Positions 10,801 to 21,113 of a stretch of DNA of 64,000 nucleotides are shown here, in pieces; the stretch's first letter is position 1; each line of letters begins with the position of its first letter. Source of the stretch: Serripes groenlandicus (taxonomy: Eukaryota > Mollusca > Bivalvia > Cardiida > Cardiidae); the NCBI GenBank assembly GCA_031761405.1, contig JASEVX010000006.1:33049359-33113358 (forward strand), given 5' to 3'. The position numbers and the translations under genes are program-made. The notes beneath the pieces were generated by a model. It was not told where the DNA came from, ran no database searches, and saw only the letters and a list, made by a program, of their open reading frames with translations.

Positions 10801-11028
10801 ATCCATCTACTGGGTGATAAAACTAGTTTAAATCAGTTAGGCTTAAGTTATAACCTAATAATTATGGGGCATCAGATTTTTCATTGGAGATATAATTAAA
10901 TATCTTAGAAATAGAAATGTTCTTTATTGCATTTATTTGGAAGATCCATACTTAGGGAGTCCATTTTCTGAATTTCTCAATAGATTAGATAAGATTAGGT
11001 TAGATAAGATTATATTACATATTTTTAT

Positions 11029-11400
11029 CCCTTTTTCCCCATGTAGAATATGCATTATGACATTTTGTATCTTGGCAGCAAATTTTATCAAGTTAAAACT
11101 CTCATTTATGGAAAGTTTTCATATATTTTCAATGTCGTCTGCTGCAGATTTGTTGTATGAGTGAAAGGGTTAATTAATACAACATGCATGTTTTTTGACA
11201 TGAGCAATTTCTTTCTACTTTTGCCACAATATTTTAAGTTTGTTTTTATTCTTGAAGCTGCTTCCATAGAGACTTTCCATATTATTGCCTCAATATTTTC
11301 AAGATAGAAAAAGTTGTGGCAAATCGAGATTTTGCTGCTCATCATGAACATTTTTTTTCTTTTGCCATAATGTTCCCAAAAGTTGTCTGTTACAGGTGCA
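11029..11400. mobile_element. MITE-1 remnants, rearranged
   Basis: One short copy runs 11029-11169 (CCCTTTTTCCCC ... GTCGTCTGCTGCAGATTTGTTGTATGAGTGAAAGGG, TTAA at 11170-11173) and lacks the central hairpin. 11200-11400 holds scrambled arms (TTTGCCACAATATTTT, GTTGTGGCAAATCGAG, CCAAAAGTTGTCTGTT) without ends. Confidence 0.6.
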
Positions 11401-11427
11401 TTATAAGTAACACTTCAAAGAGGTTAA

Positions 11428-11629
11428 CCCTTTCCCACGCTTCCTGACGCCTCTGCAGCAGACGGCTATTTGAAAACATAGTTACAAAAGAAGAAATTGT
11501 TCAAAAAGAGCAATATCTCCTATGCCACAATGTTTTCCATTTTTAGTCATTCAATTATAGAGATTTTCTATTTTTTGACAAAATATGTTCAAAGTTGTCT
11601 GTTGCAGAATTGTCGTATGAGGGAAAGGG
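11428..11629 (-). mobile_element. MITE-1, complete
   Basis: TTAA at 11424-11427 and 11630-11633. Reverse orientation (GACGCCTCTGCAGCAGACGG arm first). 202 bp, with a small deletion after the left end. The hairpin loop is altered to AAATTGTTCAAAAAGAGCAATAT. Confidence 0.88.
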
Positions 11630-11633
11630 TTAA

Positions 11634-11724
11634 TAATAATACTATCATTTATAGAGATTTTCTATATTGTGAACTTGATAATTTCAAAGTCGTCTGCTGC
11701 AGATTTGTTGTATGTGGGAAAAGG
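11634..11724. mobile_element. MITE-1 right arm, solo
   Basis: Starts immediately after the TTAA of the previous copy: TTTATAGAGATTTTCTAT, GTCGTCTGCTGCAGATTTG, GTATGTGGGAAAAGG, then TTAA (11725-11728). Two right arms therefore lie in series. Confidence 0.75.
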
Positions 11725-11910
11725 TTAAAGACAGGATTAATTACCATCAGATCTTCGCAGACAGATAATCCTCTAATAATGCACCGTGAAATGTGTTCTT
11801 CTCGTTATTTACTGCTGTATTTTAATACACTTATAGTGCCATAAGGGCTCAATGCCCGTAGTAATAAACCGAGAAAAAAGGATGTTGTCGTGATTGAGGT
11901 TTCTAGTGTA

Positions 11911-12058
11911 TTTTTTGGTTTTACGTCGTTTTAAACATTATTTCAGTTATATCACTGCAACAGTTTACTTATTCATGATCCCTGGGTCAACAAACCAGTA
12001 CTAGGCTAGGAAATGTACACTCCACCATGGCCGCTGCATCTGGAAATTTAAACCAGGA
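11911..12058 (-). mobile_element. SINE-II fragment
   Basis: Minus-strand tail and body (CCTAGTACTGGTTTGTTGACC, TTCATGAATAAGTAAAC, ACGTAAAACC) as in the complete SINE-II at 17953-18175. The tRNA-like head is missing or degraded after CATGGTGGAGTG. Confidence 0.7.
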
Positions 12059-12112
12059 ATGAAAAAATGTTAAGATTACATTATGATCTGCTTTCCAGAA
12101 AAGGGCATAAAT

Positions 12113-12328
12113 CCCTTTCCCATTTGCTGATGCCTTTTGAGGCATTTGCAGTAGACGGCTTTAGAGAACATTGTGACAAAAGACGAAATTGATCTTTTTG
12201 ACGCAGTGTTTTCAACCAGACTCTATAGTTCTCAGATCATCCATTTATAGATCTATCTAGTTTTCATATTTTTTTCTAGATTTTTTTTAATGTTGACTGC
12301 AGCAAATTTGTTGTGTGAGGAAAAGACC
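12113..12328. mobile_element. MITE-1, diverged
   Basis: CCCTTTCCCATTTGCTGATGCC at the left and GTTGTGTGAGGAAAAG at the right. The central hairpin is shortened (AAATTGATCTTTTTGACG). No intact TTAA remains, so this is an old copy. Confidence 0.65.
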
Positions 12329-12415
12329 TGAATAGAGTTACAAGAAATATATATCATACACAGACCAAGTTAAATCCATTTGCACAGATTTAGAAAGCTT
12401 CTTCGTTTGTCTGTC

Positions 12416-12523
12416 TTATAATCCCATCTAGACTGTCAGAAAAATCGGTCCTCTTGCCAGTGCAACGCAGTATATCAGTCCTCTAATCCCATCTAGATTG
12501 CCAGTGCAATGCAGTAAATCGGT
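12416..12523. repeat. short imperfect direct repeats
   Basis: TAATCCCATCTAGA.TG.CAG occurs twice (near 12420 and 12485) and GCCAGTGCAA.GCAGTA twice (near 12456 and 12499), interleaved with AATCGGTC. A small local duplication with no coding signal. Confidence 0.6.
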
Positions 12524-14250
12524 CTTAAATCTTTATATGTAGCAGACGTCTTTGAATATATATCTAGGCGAAAATGTGAAAAAACAAGAGGGCCATGATG
12601 GCCCTGGATCGCTCACCTTAATTATACAATGTACTGCAATGCAAAACACATCAAGACAATTATTCTGAATGCAACCTCCACAGTGTTAACAATATTTTCC
12701 TTCATTTGGCCTAGTGATCTATATTTTTTTACCTGATATGACCCATATTCCAACATGGACTAGATATCATCAAGACAACATTCTGACAAAGTTTCAACTT
12801 GCTCAAAGTAAAAATGCGGCCTCCGGAGTTTGAACAATATTTTCCTTTATTGACCTAGTTTCTGATCCAATATGACCCATATTCGAACTTGACCTAGATA
12901 TAATTCAGACAAACATTCTGACCAAACTGCTGAAACACAAAATGCGGCATCCAAAGTGTTCACAAGATTTTCCTTCAAATTGATCTGGTGACCTAGTTTT
13001 TGACCCAGCATGACCCATATTCAAACTTGGCCTACATATTATCAAGAAAAACATTCTGATAAAGTTTTATCATGCTGAAATTAAAAATGCAGTATCCAGA
13101 GTGTTAACAAGATTACCCTTCAATTGGGCCTAGTGACCTAGTTTTTAACCCGGGATGACCCATATCCGAACTTGGCCTAGATATCATTTAGACAAACATT
13201 CTGACCAAATTTCAAGCTGCTGAAGCAAAAATTGCGGCATCCAAAGTGTCAACAAGATTTTCCTTCAATTTGACCTAGTGACCTAGTTTTTGACCCGGCA
13301 TGACCCATATTCGAACTTGGTTTAGATATCATTCAGCTCAACATTCTGACAAAATTTCAAGCCGCTGAAGCAAAACATGCGGCTTCTACAGAGTTAACAA
13401 GATTTCCCCTCAATTTGGCCTAGTGACCTAGTTTCTGATCCAATATGACCCATATTTGAACTTGAACTAGATATCTTTAAGACAAACATTCTGACCAAAT
13501 TTCAAGCTGCTGAAGCAAAAAATGCGGCATCAAAAGTGTTAACAAGATTTTCCTTCAATTTGACCTAGTGACCTAGTTTTTGACCCGGCATAACCCATAT
13601 TCGAACTTGACCTACATATCATTAAGACAAACATGTTGACAAAATTTCAAACTGCTGAAGCAAAAATTGCAGTCTCTGGAGTGTTAACAAGATTTTCCTT
13701 CAATTTGACCTAGTGACCTACTTTTTGACCCGATGTGACCCATGTTCGAACTTGACCTACATATCATCAAGACAAACATTCTGATAAAGTTTCAACATGG
13801 TCAAGTTGAAAATGTGGCCTCCAGAGTGTTAACAAGATTTCCCTTCAATTCGACCTAGTGACCTAGTTTTTGACCTCATATGGCCCAGTTTCGAACTTGT
13901 CCAAGATTTTATGGAGATGAACGTTCTGATAAACTTTCATGAAGATTGGATGCAAAATGTAGCCCGTAGAGTGTTAACAAGCTCAAATGTTGACGACGCA
14001 CAACGCACGACGCACGACGCACGACGGACGGACGCCGGACAAAATGTGATCACAATAGCTCACCTTGCACTTCGTGCATAGGTGAGCTAAAAATGGGAAT
14101 GAAAATTTAATTTTTGAAAAAGAGTTGAAAAGAGTTGAAAAACTTGTGATAAAAAGCATAAATTGCTCATCATGCAATTTCCTCCTTTTGCCACAATGTT
14201 TTAAAAAGATGTCTGCTGCTATCAGAAAAAGTCAGTATAGTGGGAAAGGG
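12524..14250. mobile_element. MITE-1 split by TR-B
   Basis: Left arm 12524-12581 (TGTAGCAGACGTCTTTGAATATATATCTAGGCGAAAATGTGAAAA) and right part 14094-14250 (GAGTTGAAAAACTTGTGATAAAAAG, ATTGCTCATCATGCAATTTCC, GTCTGCTGC, GTGGGAAAGGG, then TTAA 14251-14254) are complementary halves of one copy. Confidence 0.72.
12583..14092 (+). mobile_element. TR-B array element, 145 bp monomers
   Basis: Left hairpin AGGGCCATGATGGCCCT, then GCTCACCT. About nine monomers with GTGTTAACAAGATTTTCCTT, GACCTAGTGACCTAGTTTTTG, TGACCCATATTCGAACTTG and CAAGCTGCTGAAGCAAAAA; the last clear copies (13391, 13536, 13681, 13826) are spaced exactly 145 bp. Then GACGCACGACGGACGG microsatellite and hairpin CACCTTGCACTTCGTGCATAGGTG, with GAGCTAAAA. 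Confidence 0.9.
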
Positions 14251-14254
14251 TTAA

Positions 14255-14652
14255 TTAATAATTTCTCTTTCAGCTCATTTGAGAAATTATGTTATATGGA
14301 AGCAACATAAGTAACAGCTTTCCTTGGTCCAGATGACATTTGGTTTCCTTGCAGAAGAAAACTACGGACAAATATGTTTGGGAAGGAAGAGAAAAATAGC
14401 TCAATATATATATATATACAAAATCACAAAATCTTCTGGCTTCAATACCATAACTATGTACATCGTTTGAGATTTTTGTCTGTGTATTTATTTATTTATT
14501 GGGGTTTTATGCCGCTTTCAACAATATTTCAGTTATATATTTAAATTTAAACATATTTTATTCTATAAAGTAAGGCACACAAGCAACAGTACAAACATTA
14601 AGTGCGAAAAGGATTGGAACGAAAGCTTACAGCTTATATAGTTCCTCTCCAT
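14255..14652. other. no gene; (TA)n tract and SINE tail
   Basis: A (TA)7-type tract lies at ~14405-14419. 14482-14545 is a minus-strand SINE tail (GGGGTTTTATGCCGCTTTCAACAATATTTCAG preceded by ATTTATTTATT) without body or head. Confidence 0.6.
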
Positions 14653-14850
14653 CTGACGCCTCTGCAGCAGACGGCTTTTTGAAAACATAGTGACAAAAGA
14701 AGAAATTGCACAAAATGTGCAATTTCTCTTTTTGCCACAATGTTTTCCACTTTTAGTCATAGGTTATCCATACAATTATAGAGATTTTCTATCTTTTGAC
14801 AAAATATGTTCAAAGTCGTCTGCTGCAGAATTGTTGTATGAGGGAAAGGG
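14653..14850 (-). mobile_element. MITE-1, left terminus missing
   Basis: Starts at TCTGACGCCTCTGCAGCAGACGG; hairpin AAATTGCACAAAATGTGCAATTT; ends ATGAGGGAAAGGG before TTAA (14851-14854). The outer ~20 bp of the left end are absent. The loop-proximal stem changed on both sides (GCAC/GTGC versus GCTC/GAGC), so base pairing is kept. Confidence 0.85.
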
Positions 14851-14938
14851 TTAAGCATCCATCATGCAGACAGTGGAATTTACATGGAGAATATTCATTA
14901 CATATTTTCCCTATTTAAATAGAATTGCATATCTGATT

Positions 14939-15158
14939 TCCCTCATATTGATGCTTTCTTACTCCTCTGCAGCAGACGACTTTTAAAAACATTGTGACCA
15001 AATGAGAAATTGCTCATAATGTGCAATTTTTTCTTTTGCCACAATGTTTTTCACAGACTATCGATAACTAAACTTTCATTTATAGAGATTTTTTCATATT
15101 TATGCCCATATGATTTCAAAGTTGTCTGCTGCAGATTTGTTGTATGTGGAAAAGGGTT
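14939..15158 (-). mobile_element. MITE-1, near full length
   Basis: Left TTCCCTCATATTGATGC, arm CCTCTGCAGCAGACGAC, hairpin AAATTGCTCATAATGTGCAATTT, arm GTTGTCTGCTGCAGATTTG, right TATGTGGAAAAGGG followed by TTGT. The terminal TTAA has decayed on both sides. Confidence 0.8.
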
Positions 15159-15267
15159 GTAACATTCATCAGGTTTCTACAAACAGAAGTGCTCCGAGGA
15201 ACACATGTGTCACCTGCAATTCGAGATGTCCAATAGTCATAAAGTCATACATCTGAGCATGACGATG

Positions 15268-15430
15268 GATGGATTGATTAGGGATTAACTCCGTTTTCAA
15301 AAATCACGACAGCCAGTTCACCTACTCATGCCGGTTTCCTGGCTTTCTCATGCCTGAGAACTCCAAAACAACATGCTTTCCGAGCAACTAAAAGCTTTTT
15401 TCACATGTTAGCCGATTTGTGAAAGGAGAA
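15268..15430 (-). mobile_element. SINE-IV fragment
   Basis: Minus-strand copy related to 50645-50815 and 23737-24020: CACCTACTCATGCCGGTTTCCTGGCTTTCTCA and CAACTAAAAGC. The head is degraded. No target duplication seen. Confidence 0.6.
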
Positions 15431-15465
15431 TGACACATGTCAAAGAGAGAACATTATGAAAGTAT

Positions 15466-15528
15466 TTTGAAAACATTCGTGTCAAAAAGAGAAATCACAT
15501 GCATGTGGGAAAGGGTTTACTATAGCCA
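15466..15528. mobile_element. MITE-1 remnant
   Basis: TTTTGAAAACATTCGTGTCAAAAAGAGAAAT joins directly to GCATGTGGGAAAGGGTTTA, so the hairpin loop and most of the right arm are deleted. Confidence 0.6.
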
Positions 15529-15826
15529 CGTACAGTTTTAAAACTTACTTAACACATGCCTATAATGTTCACAAAATCCATTGAAATAACAATTAGGATA
15601 GATAAATAAATAGATCTTTATATTACAAGTCCATAAGTACGTCCATAAGTACATAGTCATACATACATATTTATTATGCATATGCAATTCAAAAGGATCA
15701 AGTATCAATCATTGTTTCTTACGGAATAACAAACAAACAGGAACATAATAAAACACTAAAATACTTGTAAATAAAGTTCTTTTACACTTTAGCGTAGAAT
15801 TTGCATGAGAACAAGATGTTCTTTCT
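15529..15826. other. no gene seen
   Basis: AT-rich sequence with AATAAATAAATAGA and an ATACATACATA tract; no repeat family or coding signal recognised. Confidence 0.4.
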
Positions 15827-15830
15827 ATAA

Positions 15831-16052
15831 CCCTTTCCATCATACGACAATTCTGCAGCAGACGAATTTAAACATATTTTGTCAAAAAATAAAAAATCTC
15901 TATAATTGAATGGATAACCTGTGACTAAAAGTGGAAAACATTGTGGCAAAAGGAGAAATTGCTCGTTTTGAGCAATTTCTTCTTTTGTCACTATGTTTTC
16001 AAAAAGCTGTCTGCTTCAGAGGCGTCAGCAAGCGTCTATATGAGGGAAAGGG
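15831..16052 (+). mobile_element. MITE-1, full-length 222 bp
   Basis: CCCTTTCCATCATACGACAATTCTGCAGCAGACG ... TATGAGGGAAAGGG. ATAA on the left (15827-15830) and TTAA on the right (16053-16056). Central hairpin AAATTGCTCGTTTTGAGCAATTT. Length is identical to at least five other copies in the window. Confidence 0.92.
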
Positions 16053-16629
16053 TTAAATGCATATTTCAAATAATTTGTGAGCAGGAAGAGTTCTTTTCTA
16101 TTTTGTGCTTTAAATAGTTTGTACCAATTTTATCATACTCCGTCTGACATAATAATATAATGGGGATCTATACTTATCGCATTTCCAGTACTTTGATTAT
16201 TATGGGCATTTCCAAAGAGCTTAATTGTTCCTGACAATTTTGATCATCATTTATTGACCCAGATCAGGTTTCAGGTTTCGGATCATCACTAAGATAGTTA
16301 CATAATATCTGCAATTTCTTCTTTTCTCAATATTTTCAACTAAAGTACAATATTTACTGTCAGAGCAGGTGACTCTTATTTTACTAGAAGGCTTTGATTT
16401 ATGTGTTGAAACATGTTGTAATCCAGTCAATCTTCCGACCTCGTCTGAACCCGCTTCTATCGTTTTGTTCGGTATTTTCCACGGGGAGTTTATTATATTG
16501 ATCATAGTAATATACACTGGAAGTATATAGCTTCTTTCATAACAGATTAAAGGTAAAATCAAAAATACACCTTTTGATTTGATGAACAAATCCGTCTCAG
16601 AAACTAATAACATTTGTAGAAAGATTTTC

Positions 16630-16652
16630 AGACAGGTCCTGAGGACCTGTCT
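16630..16652. repeat. perfect 11 bp inverted repeat
   Basis: AGACAGGTCCT G AGGACCTGTCT, immediately left of the TTAA of the next MITE-1. Confidence 0.9.
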
Positions 16653-16657
16653 TTTAA

Positions 16658-16878
16658 CCCTTTCCCACATACAATGCTCTGCAGCAGACGACTTTGAAAT
16701 ACTCTGGAGAAAAATATGGAAATTCTCTTTATGTAAAAGTTCAGTATTATAATAGAGTTGAAAACAATGTGGCAAAAGGAGAAATTGCTCATCATGAGCA
16801 AGTTCTCCTTTTGTCACAATGTTTTCAAAAGTCGTCCGCTGCAGAGGCTTCAGAAAACCGTCTGCATGTGGGAAAGGG
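16658..16878 (+). mobile_element. MITE-1, near full length
   Basis: TTAA (16654-16657), CCCTTTCCCACATACAATGCTCTGCAGCAG, hairpin AAATTGCTCATCATGAGCAAGTT, arm GTCGTCCGCTGCAGAGGC, right GTGGGAAAGGG followed by TTCA. 221 bp. Confidence 0.88.
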
Positions 16879-16935
16879 TTCATTTCAAGGCTCAATTCTT
16901 ATAAGAATTCCTCCTGAGTGTTTAATCTACCCAGT

Positions 16936-17060
16936 GTTTGTATCCCCTGCTTCTAAGGCAGGGAGACAATTAAGGATTACTTCTATGTCGTCTCTCGGTC
17001 CGTCTGTCTGTCCTGCTTTGCATTATAATAAACTTTGTTTCTGTTTGGCGGATTGACTTC
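16936..17060 (-). mobile_element. probable TR element right end, the only minus-strand case
   Basis: On the minus strand an ACAG/ACGG microsatellite (complement of 16996-17017) precedes a terminal hairpin formed by GTATCCCCTGC (16940-16950) and GCAGGGAGAC (16958-16967). That is the class II right-end layout. The array is missing or unrecognisable; 17025-17060 (AACTTTG...GACTTCAAACTCG) may be a remnant monomer. Confidence 0.5.
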
Positions 17061-17456
17061 AAACTCGCAACACTTGTACTTAGTGATCAGGAGAATGGAA
17101 CAATACAATAACTCAAGTACACAATGTAACATGCCTTTTTTTAGTGACAGTTATTTCACTATTTTATTTTGTTTCTTGTTTGAACATTTTCTCACAAACG
17201 TTCTAATACGTCATCTGTTCTGTGAACTTAGGGTTAGACTCGTAAAAGTTATTGACATGTCAGCATCAAAAGGAGCAAGCAAGGCTACCTCCCCTCCTGA
17301 AACAAAATATGCCTCAGGAAGCCTGTAACTGTATTCAAGTGTCACTGAATGTCATGTGGAATTTATGGATGATTGATGGCTGTTCTAGGCTCTCTTTAAT
17401 GAGGGAATATTTATTACAGTTAGTGGTTTTTGTAACTTCCATCTCTGAATCTAATG
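17061..17456. other. no gene seen
   Basis: Two overlapping open frames (97 and 69 codons) exist but neither has a recognisable domain or splice context. Confidence 0.35.
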
Positions 17457-17510
17457 AATGAATGTATGGCCCATTGACAGCTAAGGTCATTTAGCGCGCA
17501 TCTAAATTTA
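17457..17510 (-). mobile_element. SINE-II' tail fragment
   Basis: GAATGAATGTAT..CCCATTGACAGCTAAGGTCATTTAGCGCGCAT matches the alternative tail of the SINE at 57907-58135. Confidence 0.65.
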
Positions 17511-17865
17511 GATGAGAAGTACATGTAGTTTTATTAATAATAGAATATGTTTGATAGAACTATATAATGGAATATAATGGAAGTAGAAACAAGTTCAAGG
17601 TAATGGGGAAAAAAAGTATGATTTAATATATATGTATATGAGATGGTCATACAAGAAAATCCGTCCCCATCCATAAATGGACCTCCAAACAACAGGAGAA
17701 TCTCGGAATTTAAGGAATCTCTGATGTCGTTACTTATTCACGATTGTTCTCAATAAGTCAATCTTGCTAAATATGCTTATTTGGCTAATGTTTTCCTTCA
17801 TCCAGACAACTGTTGACATTTTCAAAGCAGAAGACTTGATACTGACATCCAACACAACAGTAGTT
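17511..17865. other. no gene seen
   Basis: AT-rich; imperfect GAATATAATGGAA duplication near 17571 and ATATATATGTATATG near 17625. No coding signal. Confidence 0.4.
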
Positions 17866-17869
17866 ATTT

Positions 17870-18315
17870 GTTTTTTATGCTGCTTTCAACAATTGTTCAG
17901 CTATACCACAGCTTTTCCCTGGTAAGTTACCAGTACTAGACAGTCAGTTGTAGGAATCCTCTGTGGTAGAGTGGTTAGCATCGGGGATTTGAAACCGGCT
18001 GTCCCGGGTTCGATCCCCCGTCGCGGCACTACGGTCATGGTGGAGTGCCCTTGGGCAAGGCACATTTTCTAGCCTAATACTGGTTTGTTTACCCAGGGAT
18101 CATGAATAAGTGAACTGTCGCCGTGACATAACTGAAATAGTGTTGAAAACGGCGTAAAACCCCAATAAAACAAATCAGTCAGTTGTAATGCTAACCTTGC
18201 AACTATGAGCGCCCCGGAGGGTAGCCATTACTACCATTACCACCAAGTCTTTGGTATGACCCGGCCAGAGATCCAACCCACACCCGAAGCGGACACTCTA
18301 CCAATACACCAACAC
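17870..18315 (-). mobile_element. SINE-I, minus strand, interrupted by SINE-II
   Basis: Tail and body at 17870-17952 (TTTTATGCTGCTTTCAACAATTGTTCAGC ... CCCTGGTAAGTTACCAGTACTAGACAGTCAG) continue at 18188-18315 (ATGCTAACC ... GAGGGTAGCCATTACTACC ... head GACCCGGCCAGAGATCCAACC). The two parts join seamlessly when the SINE-II and one duplication are removed. Confidence 0.85.
17953..18175 (+). mobile_element. SINE-II, complete, with 12 bp target duplication
   Basis: tRNA-like head GGAATCCTCTGTGGTAGAGTGGTTAGCATC, B-box GGTTCGATCCCCC, conserved body GGTGGAGTGCCCTTGGGCAA and TACCCAGGGATCATGAATAAG, tail hairpin GCCGTGACATAACTG ... ACGGCGTAAAACCCC and an A-rich end. CAGTCAGTTGTA is present at 17941-17952 and 18176-18187. 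The head resembles a tRNA but carries extra bases, so it is not a tRNA gene. Confidence 0.93.
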
Positions 18316-18351
18316 AGAGGCGGTCCGAAACACAATAAACATTACGGCATT

Positions 18352-18408
18352 TAATGACAAAATATGTACAAAATCGTCTGCTGCAGAATTGTCGTATGAT
18401 GGAAAGGG
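18352..18408 (-). mobile_element. MITE-1 right end, solo
   Basis: GACAAAATATGTACAAAATCGTCTGCTGCAGAATTGTCGTATGATGGAAAGGG, then TTAA (18409-18412). The rest of the element is absent. Confidence 0.75.
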
Positions 18409-18473
18409 TTAACTCTGAAACATGTTAAAACTATTAATTTGGCATAGATAAATTCAGATCACATGACTAATAC

Positions 18474-20577
18474 GAGATGCCCAAGAGGGCCAGTATCGCT
18501 CCACGGCCATCATAAAGGCAAAAATCTCCAAACAGCCCTGGCCCCTGGTGGCCATGTTTTTGACCAACCACCATGGCTTAAAGGAATCTTGTAGAGTGTC
18601 ACCCAAGGAATGTTTCTGCAAAATTATTTGAATATCAGCCTGACACTTTCGGAGGAGAGGATATTTTAAGTTTTTACTATAGCCATATAAGGCAAAATAT
18701 CCCCGCCCTCTGGTGGCCATGTTTTTCAACCAATCAACATGGCTTGAAGGAATCTGATAGAGGGGCATCCAATGAACATTTCTACAAAATTATTTGAAAA
18801 TCAGCTGAACACTTTCGGAGAAGAAGATTTTTTAAGTTTTCACTATAGCTATATAAGGCAAAATAGCCCCGCCCCCTGGCGGCCATGTTTTTCAACCAAT
18901 CAACATTTCTTGAAGGAATCTAATAAAGGGGCACCCAAGGAACATTTCTACAAAATTACTTGAAAATCGGCCAGACACTTTTGGAGGAGAAGATTTTTTA
19001 AGTTTTCTCTTTAGCCATATAAGGCAAACAGCCCCGCCCTCTGGCGGCCATGTTTTTTAACCAATCAACATGGCTTGAAGGAATCTGATAGAGGGTCACC
19101 CAATGAACATTTCTACAAAATTATTTGAAAATCAGCTGAACACTTTCGGAGAAGAATATTTTTTAAGTTTTCACTATAGCTATATAAGGCAAAATAGCCC
19201 CGCCCCCTGGCGGCCATGTTTTTCAACCAATCAACATTTCTTGAAGGAATCTAATAAAGGGTCACCAAAGAAACATTTCTACAAAATTATTTGAAAATCG
19301 GCCTGACACTTTCGGAGAAGAAGATTTTTTAAGTTTTCACTATTTTTTTCTTTTGGTTGCCATGGAAACCAGAATTATGGATGGATAAAAAACAAAAGGC
19401 CCATGAGGGCCTATGCTCTACTGGTATGGTTCTTTGGTCATTTTCAATCCAGAGCATGTATGTATGGTGAAGATCGGATAGTAAATGGGGGCTCTTTTGT
19501 TTTCACAAGCTGTATTATAGTAATTTTTACAATTTCATGGGCCATAATCCAGTCTTGCATTGGCGGATCTGGCTGGTTTTCAAAAGGAACCAAGCTCTAA
19601 TCAGTATTTAACTACTATCTAAGTTTGGTGAAGATCAGATAGTAAATGGAGCCTCTATTGTGTTCACATGCTCAATTACAGCAATTTGGACAATTTCAAG
19701 GGCCATAATCCAGTCTTGCATGGGCGGATCTGGCTGGTTTTTGAAAGGAACCAAGCTCTCATGGATATCTAACTACTGTATAAGTTTGGTTGAGATACAA
19801 TCAAAAGTGAAGACTGTATCATGTTAACAAGCTCTTTTATAGCAATTTTGACCATTTCAAGGGCCATAATCCAGTCATACATGGGCGGATCTGGCTGGTT
19901 TTCGAAAGGAACCGAGCTCTCATGGATATCTAACTACTGTATAAGTTTGGTTGAGATACAATCAAAAGTGAAGACTGTATCGTGTTAACAAGCTTTTTTA
20001 TAGCAATTTTGACCATTTCAAGGGCCATAATCCAGTCATGCATGGGTGGATCTGGCTGGTTTTCGAAGGGAATCGAGCTCTCATGGATATCTAACTACTG
20101 TATAAGTTTGGTTGAGATACAATCAAAAGTGAAGACTGTATCGTGTTAACAAGCTCTTTTATAGCAATTTTGACCATTTCAAGGGCCATAATCCAGTCAT
20201 ACATGGGCGGATCTGGCTGGTTTTCGAAAGGAACCGAGCTCTCATGAATATCTAACTACTGTATAAGTTTGGTTGAGATACAATCAAAAGTAAAGACTGT
20301 ATCGTGTTAACAAGAAATTGCTTACGGACGCACGGACGGACGGACGCACGCACGGACGACGGACAAATCGCCACGACATAAGCCCTTCTGGCCTTTGGCC
20401 AGTAGAGCTAAAAATTGAAGGAATTTAAGAGAGGACATTGAGAGGATGCTTCCTATGAAGTTTCAATCAAATTGACCAAGTGGTTAGGGAGGAGAAGTCG
20501 TTTAAAGGAAAAAGTTAACGCACAACGGACAATTCGCCATGACATAAGCTCGACTGGCTTTCAGCCAGTGGAGCTAA
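18474..20577 (+). mobile_element. TR-C array element, split by TR-D
   Basis: Left end GCCCAAGAGGGCC then GCTCCAC. Monomers are of the TR-A type (~167 bp, five visible at 18535-19350). The element continues at 20413-20577 with GGACATTGAGAGGATGCTTCCTATGAAGTTTCAA, AACGCACAACGGAC and hairpin CTGGCTTTCAGCCAGTGGAGCTAA. Comparison with the uninterrupted copy at 27231-27950 shows that 19392-20411 is an insert. The extreme left bases (AACAAGAG) are diverged. Confidence 0.85.
19392..20411 (+). mobile_element. TR-D array element, 161 bp monomers
   Basis: Left end AACAAAAGGCCCATGAGGGCCT with GCTCTACTGG. Five monomers carry AAGGGCCATAATCCAGTC, GGATCTGGCTGGTTTTCGAAAGG and CTAACTACTGTATAAGTTTGG; the GGGCCATAATC motif lies at 19700, 19861, 20022 and 20183 (161 bp). 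Then (ACGG/ACGC)n and hairpin CTTCTGGCCTTTGGCCAG, with CCAGTAGAGCTAAAA. Confidence 0.9.
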
Positions 20578-20770
20578 CAAGGGGGCAATGAGGCCCTGGA
20601 TGTCATTTGGTGCTTTTCTTCAGCAAACGACTGGAAAAGTAAATTTTGTTCTCCTTTTCCGGTTATATATTCAACTCTGACACATTTTAAAACTATTTGC
20701 TCAGATAATTTCATATCACATAACTTAAATAAGAGGGCAATGAGGCCATGGATGGCTCACCTGAGAATGT
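20576..20770 (+). mobile_element. two truncated class I left ends
   Basis: AACAAGGGGGCAATGAGGCCCTGG (20576-) abuts the TR-C end. A second left end, AAATAAGAGGGCAATGAGGCC...GGCTCACCTGAG, lies at ~20727-20766. No array or right end follows either. Confidence 0.65.
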
Positions 20771-20848
20771 GGTCTAAAAATCAATATTTAAAGGCCATTA
20801 AATTATTCAGATCAATGTAACTTAACTTGTTGCATCAACTTTCTCTTG

Positions 20849-21113
20849 TATCATATTATTATCAGATGTAGTTACCACCGTTTATCTATCAAGCCCTTCA
20901 AGTTTAATATAAGAGTACATCTTATTTACCAGCTGACAGATAGTGTTACTAGAAATACATCACCAAGAACCGATTCATTGCCACCGGGGGTCATTATTTC
21001 TGATGTTAGATGGTGGATAAACTCTAGTCAAACAAATGATGTGTCAGGGTTATGAGGGGAAATGTCTTAACTCTTTCCCACCTACAGCAAATCTGCAGCA
21101 GATGACTTTGACA
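20849..21113. repeat. segmental duplication, copy 1
   Basis: Closely matches 22661-22944, including CCAGCTGACAGATAGTGTTACTAG and GATGTTAGATGGTGGATAAACTC, and ends inside the left arm of a MITE-1. The G-tract here is GGGGG; in copy 2 it is 27 G. An open frame of 69 codons crosses it but is not shared intact with copy 2. Confidence 0.9.
21071..21113 (+). mobile_element. MITE-1 left arm, truncated by TR-A
   Basis: TTAA (21067-21070), CTCTTTCCCACCTACAGCAAATCTGCAGCAG, then directly AACAAGAGGGCC of TR-A. No right arm is found after TR-A. Confidence 0.7.

Larger units (their letters stand above)
16251..16895 (-). other. open frame of 214 codons, half of it MITE-1; not a supported gene
   Basis: This is the longest stop-free ATG frame in the window. 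Its first ~80 residues read through the MITE-1 at 16658-16878. The remaining ~135 residues (16251-16655) lie in otherwise unclassified sequence, and I recognise no domain, signal peptide or catalytic motif there. Most MITE-1 copies are read open in this frame, so the N-terminal half carries no evidence of coding. The C-terminal half could be a transposon relic or chance. Confidence 0.15.

Noticed and set aside
17953..18030. tRNA gene candidates (also 6207, 41159, 39892 and the complement of 63357)
   Set aside because: Heads of SINEs: B-box motifs are present, but acceptor or anticodon stems fail and the SINE body and tail follow directly, with target duplications.
20846..21055. 69-codon frame in the duplicated block
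   Set aside because: The second copy (22661-) has changes that do not preserve the frame, so there is no sign of coding constraint.
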